From NCBI GenBank assembly GCA_021818445.1, contig JAKAEB010000022.1, positions 1 to 52,489 on the forward strand: 52,489 nt of DNA. Reading direction: 5' to 3'. Under the pieces are notes generated by a model. The model was not told where the DNA came from, ran no database searches, and saw only the letters and a list, made by a program, of their open reading frames with translations. Shown here piece by piece: positions 44,806 to 52,489 of this stretch; the first letter of the stretch is position 1; every line of letters begins with the position of its first letter. A program made the position numbers and the translations under genes. Source of the DNA: Planctomycetota bacterium (GTDB lineage Bacteria > Planctomycetota > Phycisphaerae > WQYP01).

Positions 44806-45849
44806 TTGAAATTATCCAGCGAATCTTTTGGTTTGATGCCGGACGGAACGCCGGTCAAGCGGTTTACTGTTCGCAACAAGAAGGGCGTTGAAATGAAGCT
44901 GTGCGCCCTTGGTGCCACCATCACGGAACTGATGGTTCCCGACAAGGCGGGAAATGTGGCGGACGTGGTGCTGGGATTCACATCCTTGGCGGACTATATC
45001 GCCCCGCATCCACACTTTGGATGCATGGTGGGTCGTGTCGCCAATCGAATCGCCGGGGCCAAGTTTGAACTCGGTAGCAACATTTATCATCTGGAGGCCA
45101 ACGATGGCCCCAACTCTCTCCACGGCGGAAAACACGGCCTGGGTCGACGGTTGTGGCAGGCCAGTGCCGTTGAACATCAGGAATCGGCAGGGGTGGAATT
45201 TACCTGCCGAAGCCTGGATGGCGAGGGTGGCTTTCCCGGTTCCGCTGATTTTAAAGCCTTATACACTCTCGACGAGCATGGCGTCGTTCGGCTTGACATG
45301 TCCGCAACGGTGGATGCCCCGACCCCCATAAACCTCACCAATCACACCTATTTTAATCTTCGCGGTGCTGGCCACGGCGATATTTTGGCACATGAATTAT
45401 GCATACCCGCCGATTTTTACACCCCGGTCGATGCGGCGCTGATACCAACTGGCGAGATTTGCTCGGTGGCCCACACACCGCTGGACTTCAGAAAGCCCAA
45501 AGCCATCGGCAGGGATATGGCGGGCGTAAGCCCCGGATATGACCATAATTATGTATTAACCAGCCGGTTTGATGCCCGCGGCCTGCGCCTGGCGGCAAAG
45601 GCACGGGAACCCGCCAGCGGACGCACGCTAAGCGTGTACACCACCCAACCGGGTGTGCAGTTATATACGGGCAATTTTCTTGACGGCAGCGTAAGCGGAG
45701 CGGGCGGACGCTACGTAAAGCATGGTGGTTTTTGCCTGGAGACGCAGCACTTTCCCGATGCCGTTCACCACGCCCATTTTCCGTCCATTATTGTTGAACC
45801 GTCCACCCCCTATCGGCACATCATTGAGTATCACCTGGGGTGCGACTGA
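44806..45849 (+). CDS. galM: Aldose 1-epimerase (mutarotase), TTG start
   Basis: Interconverts alpha and beta anomers of aldohexoses. The 347-residue protein has 'VVLGFTSLADYI', 'GRVANRIAGAKF', 'NDGPNSLHGGKHGLGRRLW', the catalytic-region His in 'NLTNHTYFNLRG', and catalytic Glu in CLETQHFPDA. The start is TTG at 44806, five bases after a strong GGAGGTG; no ATG fits. It is divergent from the glycan cluster. Confidence 0.94.
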   Translation: MKLSSESFGLMPDGTPVKRFTVRNKKGVEMKLCALGATITELMVPDKAGNVADVVLGFTSLADYIAPHPHFGCMVGRVANRIAGAKFELGSNIYHLEANDGPNSLHGGKHGLGRRLWQASAVEHQESAGVEFTCRSLDGEGGFPGSADFKALYTLDEHGVVRLDMSATVDAPTPINLTNHTYFNLRGAGHGDILAHELCIPADFYTPVDAALIPTGEICSVAHTPLDFRKPKAIGRDMAGVSPGYDHNYVLTSRFDARGLRLAAKAREPASGRTLSVYTTQPGVQLYTGNFLDGSVSGAGGRYVKHGGFCLETQHFPDAVHHAHFPSIIVEPSTPYRHIIEYHLGCD

Positions 45850-45886
45850 ACCGCGCTGGCCAGCAATCAATACCCCATGCCAAGGG

Positions 45887-46558
45887 TCAGTTCCCCTTTA
45901 CCGTCCGCACTTTGGAAGTTGCACCGACGTGGCTCTCGGGTGCAAGCCGCAGCGAATCCAATACATCCTGCACAGCCCGCCGCACAGGCCGAACATCAAT
46001 AGTCGGCATCGGCGCGGATGGATCAATTCCGGGGTAAGGATCATCCACACCAAAGAGCGTTCGGACAAACCGGGGGAACAACACACGTCCCAGCATCCAT
46101 TCAGCCGCCTGAGCACTCTGACGTGCGTTAAGAGAGAACGTCTTTTGCAGATAAGCGGCCAGACGAGCATGCACCTGACTGTAGATCACGTCGAACCATT
46201 GTGCCGCGCCAAGGGGAAAACGCTCCGCTTCCGCCATGATCATGCGGCACATTCGGATGCCACCGACATAAAAGGCAAATTCCAGATACCGGGCGCAAAA
46301 GAGCGCAAGGGCATCCACCGGCTTGGTGGAATAATCACCCGGTGATCCGAGTCCGGCGAGAAATCGGCTTCGCACCATGTCAATGACGGCAAGAAATAAT
46401 TTTTCCTTATTTTCAAAGTGGGCGTACAGGGAACGTTTGGACGTTCGCGCGTGATGGGCCACCTCATCCATGGATGCCCGCTCAAAACCCATTTGCATAA
46501 ATACATCCTTGGCGGACCAAAGGATATGCTGCGCCAGTTCATCACCGCGTTTCATCAT
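45887..46558 (-). CDS. TetR-family regulator
   Basis: The 223-residue regulator has the N-terminal helix-turn-helix 'ASMDEVAHHARTSKRSLYAHFENKEKLFLAV' in the usual TetR place. The C-terminal part resembles the AefR-type ligand-binding region ('FCARYLEFAF', 'RMIMAEAERFP'). It is divergent from the NAD-dependent epimerase gene, 84 bp between starts, with a palindrome overlapping the epimerase promoter; repression of both is likely. ATG 46558 and 46555 are both possible. Confidence 0.92.
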   Translation of the reverse strand: MMKRGDELAQHILWSAKDVFMQMGFERASMDEVAHHARTSKRSLYAHFENKEKLFLAVIDMVRSRFLAGLGSPGDYSTKPVDALALFCARYLEFAFYVGGIRMCRMIMAEAERFPLGAAQWFDVIYSQVHARLAAYLQKTFSLNARQSAQAAEWMLGRVLFPRFVRTLFGVDDPYPGIDPSAPMPTIDVRPVRRAVQDVLDSLRLAPESHVGATSKVRTVKGN

Positions 46559-46586
46559 GTCCTTATTGTCACCGCCCGCCCGTTAC

Positions 46587-46615
46587 TTGACAATAAGTAA
46601 ACGGTACGGTATAGT
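46587..46615 (+). promoter_or_regulatory. Sigma-70-type promoter of the epimerase gene
   Basis: TTGACA (46587-46592), a 17-bp spacer and TATAGT (46610-46615), followed by AGGAGA and the ATG at 46643. This is close to the consensus. Confidence 0.7.
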
Positions 46616-46621
46616 ATACTT
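46595..46621. promoter_or_regulatory. Probable TetR operator
   Basis: Inverted repeat with AAGTAAACGGTAC and GTATAGTATACTT around a central G; 10 of 13 positions are symmetric, with an inner perfect GTATA-G-TATAC. It overlaps the spacer and -10 box of the promoter. Confidence 0.6.
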
Positions 46622-46642
46622 GTATTTTACAGGAGACTATCC

Positions 46643-47533
46643 ATGAAGGTATTTGTAACAGGGGCTACGGGTTTTATCGGTTCCGCGGTGGTGAGAGAAT
46701 TGCTGGATGCGGGGCATGGAGTCCTGGGGCTCGCCCGCAGCGACGCAGGGGCGGAATCGCTGGCCGCGATGGGCGCCGGGGTGTTGCGCGGGGATATGGA
46801 GCACCCGGAGAGTCTGCGCAGCGGAGTGGCACAAACCGACGCCGTCATCCATACCGCCTTTCTGCACGATTGGACAAATTTTGCCGCGAGTTGCGCAATG
46901 GATCGGCAGGCCATCGAAACCATCGGCCACGCCATTGAAGGTTCCAACCGTCCGCTGCTGGTTTCCAGCGGCCTTGCCACTCGGGGCATTGCATCCGGAC
47001 GACCGGCCACTGAAAACGACGCACCCCTGCCGGCGTCACCTGAATTTCCCCGTGCGTCGGAGGCCGCGGCTGAAACACTGGTCAAGCGCGGCGTTAATGC
47101 GGCCGTTGTTCGACTCCCACAGGTACATAACACAGTTAAGCAGGGGCTGGTCAGTTATATGGTGGCGGTCGCCCGCCAGAAGGGTGTTTCCGCCTATATC
47201 GACGATGGGGCCACACGCTGGTCGGCGGTTCACATCACCGATGCGGCCCACGTCTTTCGACTTGCCTTGGAAAAATGCGAGCCCGGTGCGCGGTATCACG
47301 CCGTGGCCGAAGAGGCTCTTTCGCAGCGTACGATGGCCGAGGCGATAGGTAACCGACTTAAATTGCCGGTCATTTCCATTTCCGCCGACGAGGCACCCGA
47401 ACATTTTGGCTTTTTGGCCCGATTGCTGGGTTTTGAGCTTTTTGGATCGAGCACCCTTACCCGCGCGAAACTTGGCTGGAACCCAACCGGCCCGGACCTT
47501 CTTGCAGATATCGCAAGCTTGCAGGAATTATGA
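46643..47533 (+). CDS. NAD-dependent epimerase/dehydratase-type SDR protein
   Basis: The 296-residue Rossmann protein begins 'MKVFVTGATGFIGSAVV' with the nucleotide-binding Gly motif and includes 'ARSDAGAESL' and 'YHAVAEEALSQRTMAEAIG', as in atypical extended SDRs (YwnB/AraJ-like 3-beta-HSD-type). No strong YxxxK motif is visible, and the substrate is unknown. It is under a consensus-like promoter and the divergent TetR regulator, which suggests induction by a small molecule. It ends 7 bp from the convergent dnaA stop. Confidence 0.88.
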   Translation: MKVFVTGATGFIGSAVVRELLDAGHGVLGLARSDAGAESLAAMGAGVLRGDMEHPESLRSGVAQTDAVIHTAFLHDWTNFAASCAMDRQAIETIGHAIEGSNRPLLVSSGLATRGIASGRPATENDAPLPASPEFPRASEAAAETLVKRGVNAAVVRLPQVHNTVKQGLVSYMVAVARQKGVSAYIDDGATRWSAVHITDAAHVFRLALEKCEPGARYHAVAEEALSQRTMAEAIGNRLKLPVISISADEAPEHFGFLARLLGFELFGSSTLTRAKLGWNPTGPDLLADIASLQEL

Positions 47534-47540
47534 CGACCAG

Positions 47541-49019
47541 CTATCCACTGATGGATGGTTCCAGCGACGCGGGTGATTTTTTGCGGGGCGACTGGCGGAT
47601 GCGGGCCATGATGTCCCCCACTACCTGCGTGACGGTGGCACTGCGCATTTCATCATCGAGCTTCCACAGCAGCAATTCGCCCGCCGCTATCTGATCCGAG
47701 ACGCGGCGGCAGGCGGCGATCACCGCGGAATGGCTTTTGACACCGATAGCCCGGCCAATTTCCGGATAACTCATCCGGGCCATCTCACGCACCAGATACA
47801 TGGCGATGCCCCGGGCGCGTGCGCATGGGGCGGAACGGCATCCGGACGTGAGTTTTTCCACTTGCTGGCCCAGATATTCGGCCGTGGCACGAACGATGAC
47901 GTCGACCGATGCGGCTGGCGGCAGGGAATCTCCACCATTCAGCGACAGATCGTCGCGGGCGTCAGCCGCCGCACAACCACCCAGCGTCTGGCGCATCACG
48001 GTTCTTGTCAGGCAGCCTTCGAGTTCCCGCACATTAGCAACTGGTTCACGCGCCAGGCGATTAATCATCACATCGCTGATCGTCCATCCACGCTGCTGCG
48101 CCAACTGCCGCAGAATGGCGGCTTTCGTCCCGTTGTCGGGTGGATCGACCCTCACCACCATACCGCTGACCAGTCGCGTGGCCAACGCCACGTTGATATC
48201 GGTCAGATCGCATGGGGCGCAGTCGGCAGCCAGAACCACTTTTCCACCGGCGGCGGTGATTTCATTGAAAGTGTGGAGAAATTCCTGCTGCGTTGACGCC
48301 TTGCGGTTGAGAAAATGGGCATCGTCAATAACCAGCAGATCAATGCGCCGCATCCGCTGACGGAAGGCATTCATTGTTGATTTTTTAATTGCTTCCAGAA
48401 ACTCGTTGGTAAATTGCTCGGCGGTGATGTAGCGCCAGCGCCTCAGGGGAAAATGGGCCGCAAAGGCCCGGCAGATACCCTGGAGAAGGTGCGTTTTGCC
48501 CAGCCCGCAGTTGCCATGTACAAATAACGGCCCATGCACCTTCTCCGGCTGAGCGGCCACGAGTTCGGCGGTGTGCCGCGCCATCCGATTGCCCGCCCCG
48601 CTGATAAATCTCTCCAGCGTAAATTGCGGGTTAAGACGAGAAAGCTGCGACGGCATCATTTTGACAGTGTCACCGGCAGAATCGGCAGCGGTGCGACCCG
48701 GCGCAGGTACCAGAACACAGGCCTGGCCCGAAGTGGCACCCGCGCGAATGTCGACGGCCTCCAATCCTGCTGTAGCGACGGCTGCGGCCCGCAGGTCGTT
48801 GATAAAATGCCCCCGTATCCATTGCATGGCAAATGCGTTGGGTGCATAAACCACCAGCGTGCGGTTGATGAGTTCAAATCGCGTCTGCGGGCCGAACCAT
48901 TGCGCCAGTCGTACGGCACCGATTCGACTCATGAGCGCGGTTTTAATATCCGATATACAGTCCGGCGGCGAGAGAAAGGGGCTTACTTCCGACGCGATGG
49001 ATTCAATAGTTGCTGGCAT
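47541..49019 (-). CDS. dnaA: Chromosomal replication initiator DnaA
   Basis: ATP-dependent initiator that melts the origin. The 492-residue protein has domain I (about 20-90), a linker, the AAA+ domain with GNCGLGKTHLL (169-179), Walker B 'LLVIDDAHFL' (228-237), and domain IV. Domain IV keeps RARGIAMYLVREMA but the box-contacting motif, normally DHTTV, reads SHSAV (429-433). The start ATG 49019 has AAAGGAG at 5 nt; the longer frame to 49091 is unsupported. dnaN does not follow. Confidence 0.95.
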   Translation of the reverse strand: MPATIESIASEVSPFLSPPDCISDIKTALMSRIGAVRLAQWFGPQTRFELINRTLVVYAPNAFAMQWIRGHFINDLRAAAVATAGLEAVDIRAGATSGQACVLVPAPGRTAADSAGDTVKMMPSQLSRLNPQFTLERFISGAGNRMARHTAELVAAQPEKVHGPLFVHGNCGLGKTHLLQGICRAFAAHFPLRRWRYITAEQFTNEFLEAIKKSTMNAFRQRMRRIDLLVIDDAHFLNRKASTQQEFLHTFNEITAAGGKVVLAADCAPCDLTDINVALATRLVSGMVVRVDPPDNGTKAAILRQLAQQRGWTISDVMINRLAREPVANVRELEGCLTRTVMRQTLGGCAAADARDDLSLNGGDSLPPAASVDVIVRATAEYLGQQVEKLTSGCRSAPCARARGIAMYLVREMARMSYPEIGRAIGVKSHSAVIAACRRVSDQIAAGELLLWKLDDEMRSATVTQVVGDIMARIRQSPRKKSPASLEPSISG

Positions 49020-49610
49020 GGTGGACTCCTTTCCAGACGATACATCGCATGATCTTGACGCATGCGAAGCGTTGAACCGTCTATGGCTCAAACTTCCAGA
49101 AGGAAGCGGCAGTCCATTGCCAGAATCGATGGGCCAACGTCGGCCCGCAACTGCTCTCTATTCGCAGTTGCACCCGTGAAAACGCCTGATTACCGGGCCA
49201 GAACCATATCTGAAAGGTTTCAATCCAATACCCGGCCGACATACTTCCGCGCACCGCTGCGTACCAGCCGATGTAAAGGCTGACGGTACCAGCGTGTGAG
49301 AAACTTTGGATGTTATTCAACACAAAGCGACGGTCGAATCCGTCCGACCGCCGCAAGGTTTGCCCACCACTTGGTCTCCACCAACGCAGTGCGCGACTCG
49401 AGCGGGGTGTAGTATTAAGGTTTCGTAAGTTTCATGCCACTGTAATTCCAGCCGCAGTTTATTCACATGACTGCATGATGGCTATCTGCATGCACTTACA
49501 GATTTTCAAAAAAAACTTCTCAACTTCATTTCACGCCCTTGGGTATAACTTGTGGATTCACTGCCATATCGGCAGCAAATAGGAAATACCTTTTATCCAT
49601 GCGGGTTTTA
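49020..49610. other. Region upstream of dnaA, possible origin
   Basis: About 590 bases without a convincing gene. It contains an AT-rich stretch (about 49500-49540), a DnaA-box-like TTATTCACA (49459-49467), weaker matches TTATCCATG (49593-49601) and TGTGGATTC (49551-49559), and a hairpin CGGTCG..CGACCG near 49331-49350. The minus-strand frame at 49081-49356 (TTG start) and a short frame ending at 49313 have protein-like codon use but no recognised family. Confidence 0.4.
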
Positions 49611-50564
49611 TCAGGATCGCATTCCCAATGGCAAAAAATAAACTTCGCGGCGCTGTGTCGGGCGATATCCAGCCTTCCGGTAAAGTGCCAGGGCCGGGGT
49701 GTTGGCTTCATCCACCGCAAGCAAACTGGTGATGGCACCGGTGCAACGCATCATTTTTTTGATCTGGGTCATAAAAAATAAACCGAGGTGCAATCTCCGG
49801 TGTGGCAGGGCAAGCCCCAAATAGGTGACGTCAAGCGATTGCAACGCCGGGTTGGATGTCAATAGCAAAACGCCCACGCCACGCGATTCATGCACCAGCA
49901 CAAACCACAATTCCGGGTTGAAATTTCCCACATGCTGATGGCCCACAATCACATCATCCAAACTGCGCAGTCCGGACATCCTGGGGCAATCCAAAGTCTG
50001 CTCGTAGCTTGCGCCGATGGCTTGCTTGAACAGTTCATGACTGCTGGATCGATAAGTCTCCAAATGGTAACCGCCGGGCAGTTTCATTTCGGGAATGGCC
50101 CAGCGGGAGGCGTGTTCCATAAATTGCAGGACGGCAAGCTGGTCATAACCGGCCGCCCGGTAAATACGCCTCAAGATCGACTCATCGACGTCAAACACAC
50201 CCTGAATCATTTTCATGCCAGCGGTCTGTGCCGCTCCAACAGCCATCTTCAAACAAGCAGCAGCCTGCGGTTCCCGGTCGTGCAGAAAACGGGTTGGGGG
50301 CAGATAGCAAACGGCCGATTTACCGGGATTGGGCACCCACAGGCAGACCATGGCCAATGTTCCGTCTTGCAGGCAAACCACCTGATTGCGGATGGAAATA
50401 TTGTGCTGCTGACACAGGGCGTCAAAGCTGGAACGCCGCGCGCGAATTTCCAATTTTCGCGCGATTCCACCGCGCTCCGGCCCAGCCAGCAGGCAGTCGA
50501 TACCGCGATGGGCCAACTCCGGCGAGGGATCGGGTATGCAAACAAATTCGGCTTCCCGCGTCAA
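49611..50564 (-). CDS. Tandem-GNAT acetyltransferase-like protein
   Basis: The 317-residue protein seems to contain two GNAT folds. The C-terminal one (about 170-315) has 'SLDVTYLGLALPHRRLHLGLFFM' in the acetyl-CoA-binding position and 'VDEANTPALALYRKAGYRP' near the end, both typical. The N-terminal half (about 35-150) is weaker ('ILRRIYRAAGYDQLAVLQFM'). Acceptor is unknown; tandem GNATs are seen in mycothiol-synthase-type and antibiotic-tailoring enzymes. The start is TTG at 50564 with AGGAGG 4 nt upstream. The gene is divergent from argB. Confidence 0.82.
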   Translation of the reverse strand: MTREAEFVCIPDPSPELAHRGIDCLLAGPERGGIARKLEIRARRSSFDALCQQHNISIRNQVVCLQDGTLAMVCLWVPNPGKSAVCYLPPTRFLHDREPQAAACLKMAVGAAQTAGMKMIQGVFDVDESILRRIYRAAGYDQLAVLQFMEHASRWAIPEMKLPGGYHLETYRSSSHELFKQAIGASYEQTLDCPRMSGLRSLDDVIVGHQHVGNFNPELWFVLVHESRGVGVLLLTSNPALQSLDVTYLGLALPHRRLHLGLFFMTQIKKMMRCTGAITSLLAVDEANTPALALYRKAGYRPTQRREVYFLPLGMRS

Positions 50565-50647
50565 AATACCTCCTGCTGCCCACCGGCGATTAACCGCACC
50601 TTGGCACCGGTACAGGCATACGGTCCGTCATCGGCTGGCACCGACAT

Positions 50648-50676
50648 TTGAAATGCAAGGCGCACATCCGTATTCT
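50648..50676 (+). promoter_or_regulatory. Possible promoter of argBF
   Basis: TTGAAA (50648-50653), 17 bp, TATTCT (50671-50676), 39 bp before the TTG start of argB. Confidence 0.35.
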
Positions 50677-50714
50677 TTACCGCTTGATTTGGATGATAAC
50701 CATGGGAAGGTGAA

Positions 50715-51608
50715 TTGGATATTCCTGTCGAACCTGGTGTGCTTGAGAAGGCCGGTGCGCTGATTGAAGCCCTCGGCTACATTCAGCGTTTCAATGAAAA
50801 GATTGTCGTCGTGAAACTTGGCGGTTCGTTCATGGACAGCCAGGATGAGTTTCGCAAGGTACTTACCGATGTGGTCTTTATGCACGCGGTGGGCATGCGC
50901 CCCGTGGTGGTGCATGGCGGAGGTAAGGCGATAACCCAGGCGATGAGCGAGGCCGGTATTCAGGCCCAGTTTGTGATGGGACGCCGCTATACCGACGAGA
51001 ATACGCTTGCCATTGCCGAGCACGTTCTGGTGCATCAGATTAACTCATTCATCGTCGATACCATTGAGGCCCTCGGTGGACGGGCGATGCCGCTGCATTC
51101 ACTCGGCAGTGCGGTGCTCTTTGGCGAAAAGCTGTTTTTAGCGGGGGCAGAAAATCGAAGAATCGACATCGGCCGGGTCGGCGAGGTGAAACGCGTTAAC
51201 AGCACGCTGATTGCCGCCCTGACGCGGGCGGATGTCATACCGGTCATTGCGCCGATTGCGCTTGACGGTGCCGGCGGAAAGTTGAACGTGAACGCCGATA
51301 CCGCCGCGGGCTTTGTGGCGGCCGCCTGCCATGCGGAAAAGCTGGTTTTGGTATCCGACACCCATGGCATACGCGGCCGGAAGAATGACCCGCAATCGCT
51401 TTTGCGCAGTGTGACACGGAAGGATATTGAGGCACTGATTGCGGCGGGCGAAATATCCGAGGGGATGCTTCCCAAGGTGGAGTCCTGCCTGATCGCATTG
51501 GAGGCGGGTGTGCAAAAAACCCACATTATCGACGGGCGGTTTCCACATTCACTTTTACTGGAAATTTATTCCGATAGCGGCGTCGGCACGGAAATAATCC
51601 GAGGATAA
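50715..51608 (+). CDS. argB: Acetylglutamate kinase, TTG start
   Basis: Second step of arginine synthesis, phosphorylating N-acetyl-L-glutamate. The 297 residues have VVKLGGSFM, 'PVVVHGGGKAI', 'GRRYTDENTLAIAEHVL', 'KLNVNADTAAGFVAAAC' and 'EGMLPKVESCLIALEAGV'. The start is TTG at 50715 (AAGG at 4 nt); there is no ATG near the usual N-terminus. argF follows with only 3 bp between. Confidence 0.95.
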   Translation: MDIPVEPGVLEKAGALIEALGYIQRFNEKIVVVKLGGSFMDSQDEFRKVLTDVVFMHAVGMRPVVVHGGGKAITQAMSEAGIQAQFVMGRRYTDENTLAIAEHVLVHQINSFIVDTIEALGGRAMPLHSLGSAVLFGEKLFLAGAENRRIDIGRVGEVKRVNSTLIAALTRADVIPVIAPIALDGAGGKLNVNADTAAGFVAAACHAEKLVLVSDTHGIRGRKNDPQSLLRSVTRKDIEALIAAGEISEGMLPKVESCLIALEAGVQKTHIIDGRFPHSLLLEIYSDSGVGTEIIRG

Positions 51609-51611
51609 AAT

Positions 51612-52489
51612 ATGACATCAGATATCACCGGCCCCAGCGGAAGCGGGGCCAAAGCCAATGATTTTATCGACATACTCACGACCGATCCCCAGCGCCTCGG
51701 GCATTTGCTGGCGCTGGCGCAAAGCCTCAAGGGGGCGCATCGGGCTGGCAGCCGCAACACCTCCTGCGCCGGAAAGGTGCTGGCCATGATTTTTGAAAAA
51801 CCCTCACTGCGCACCCGCGTAAGCTTTGACGCTGCAATGACCCACCTCGGCGGCAGCGCCATTTACATTTCACCCAATGAAATCGGTCTGGGATCGCGCG
51901 AATCCGCTCCTGATGTCGCACGGGTTCTCTCCGGCATGTGCGACGCCATTATGGCCCGCACCTTTTCGCATCAGACCATCACTGATTTGGCACGCTATGC
52001 GGCTATTCCTGTTATCAACGGCCTTTCCGATCACAGCCATCCCTGCCAGGCGATGGCCGATCTGCTGACGGTACAGGAAGAATTTGGAGCCTTGGCGGGC
52101 CGAACCATGGCCTATGTGGGCGATGGCAACAATGTGGCGCGGTCTCTGCTGGAGGCGTGTGCGGTCTTCAAGATGAACTTTGCCATTGCCACACCGAAAG
52201 AGTACCAACTGCCGGATCGCGACTTCCAGGAGGTCAAGACGCGATACCCCATTGAGTGCTTCATCAGCAATGATCCTCGTCAAGCCGTGAAAAACGCCGA
52301 TGCCATTTACACCGACACCTGGGTAAGCATGGGGCAGGAAGCGGAAAAGGCAGCTCGTTTGCCGATATTTCGTCCCTACCAAGTTAATCAGGAACTTCTT
52401 GCGTACGCGCCGAAACATGCCATTGTGCTGCATTGCCTGCCGGCGTACCGTGGCGTAGAGATTACCGATGCCGGAGTGGATTGCCTGCA
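51612..52489 (+). CDS. argF: Ornithine carbamoyltransferase (3' end outside window)
   Basis: Forms citrulline from ornithine and carbamoyl phosphate. The frame starts at the ATG at 51612 (CCGAGG about 8 nt upstream) and runs off the window after about 292 codons. Motifs: KPSLRTRVSFD (carbamoyl-phosphate binding), 'DHSHPCQAMADLLT', 'YVGDGNNVARSLL', 'DTWVSMGQE' and 'HCLPAYRGVEIT'. No internal stop is seen. It forms an argBF operon. Confidence 0.95.
   Translation, partial: MTSDITGPSGSGAKANDFIDILTTDPQRLGHLLALAQSLKGAHRAGSRNTSCAGKVLAMIFEKPSLRTRVSFDAAMTHLGGSAIYISPNEIGLGSRESAPDVARVLSGMCDAIMARTFSHQTITDLARYAAIPVINGLSDHSHPCQAMADLLTVQEEFGALAGRTMAYVGDGNNVARSLLEACAVFKMNFAIATPKEYQLPDRDFQEVKTRYPIECFISNDPRQAVKNADAIYTDTWVSMGQEAEKAARLPIFRPYQVNQELLAYAPKHAIVLHCLPAYRGVEITDAGVDCL

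Noticed and set aside
44625-44981. Minus-strand frame upstream of galM
   Set aside because: Overlaps the true galM start and shows no domain character.
1-52489. CRISPR arrays, tRNA genes, insertion sequences, prophage genes
   Set aside because: I saw no regularly spaced repeats, no tRNA T-loop/anticodon pattern and no transposase, integrase or phage structural motif.

Overview
The window looks like chromosomal DNA of a planctomycete, probably of the Phycisphaerae type. The indicators are PEP-CTERM exported proteins, a type II pseudopilin with an H-X9-DG-like C-terminus, two AraC-family regulators that carry LacI/XylR-type sensor domains, secretin-N-like (STN) secreted proteins, and moderately high G+C with mixed ATG/GTG/TTG starts. 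This placement is inference from gene content; there is no rRNA in the window. I found no tRNA, rRNA, CRISPR array, transposase or phage gene.

Layout. 0.2-4.3 kb: two secreted STN-like paralogues, an unrecognised 39-residue basic protein, a small Cys-containing exported protein, peptide deformylase and a poorly supported ORF, mostly on the minus strand. 5.0-17.5 kb: a long plus-strand run with aspartate kinase, a complete dipeptide/oligopeptide ABC importer (with two DppC-type permeases), an M24B Xaa-Pro peptidase, the acetyl-CoA carboxylase subunits AccB and AccC, and a secreted protein of unknown role. 17.6-23.3 kb, minus strand: sugar-porter MFS, small membrane protein, malate dehydrogenase, a BshC-like protein and a family 2 glycosyltransferase. 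23.5-24.6 kb: SYLF lipoprotein and peptidoglycan amidase.

24.7-35.7 kb is a sugar-response and surface-protein region. A ROK sugar kinase and a type I phosphomannose isomerase fused to a kinase-like domain lie between two XylR-like regulators. Each regulator borders genes for exported proteins: a beta-strand-repeat PEP-CTERM protein on one side, a pseudopilin plus a PEP-CTERM protein on the other. 35.8-36.8 kb holds rpsG and rpsL, with Arg at S12 position 88.

36.9-44.4 kb is the most unusual part: six minus-strand genes, every junction overlapping by a few bases. They encode a glycosidase-like/GT2 fusion membrane protein, an MsbA-type ABC exporter, two hexapeptide-repeat acyltransferases, a GT-B-like glycosyltransferase and a YdjC-family carbohydrate deacetylase. 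This reads as a self-contained pathway that makes, decorates and exports a glycan of unknown structure; I consider it the best candidate for an undescribed system.

44.8-52.5 kb: aldose 1-epimerase, a TetR regulator divergent from an NAD-dependent epimerase with a recognisable promoter and operator between them, a DnaA with an altered DNA-recognition motif and a possible origin region upstream, a tandem-GNAT protein, and argB plus argF (argF cut by the window end).
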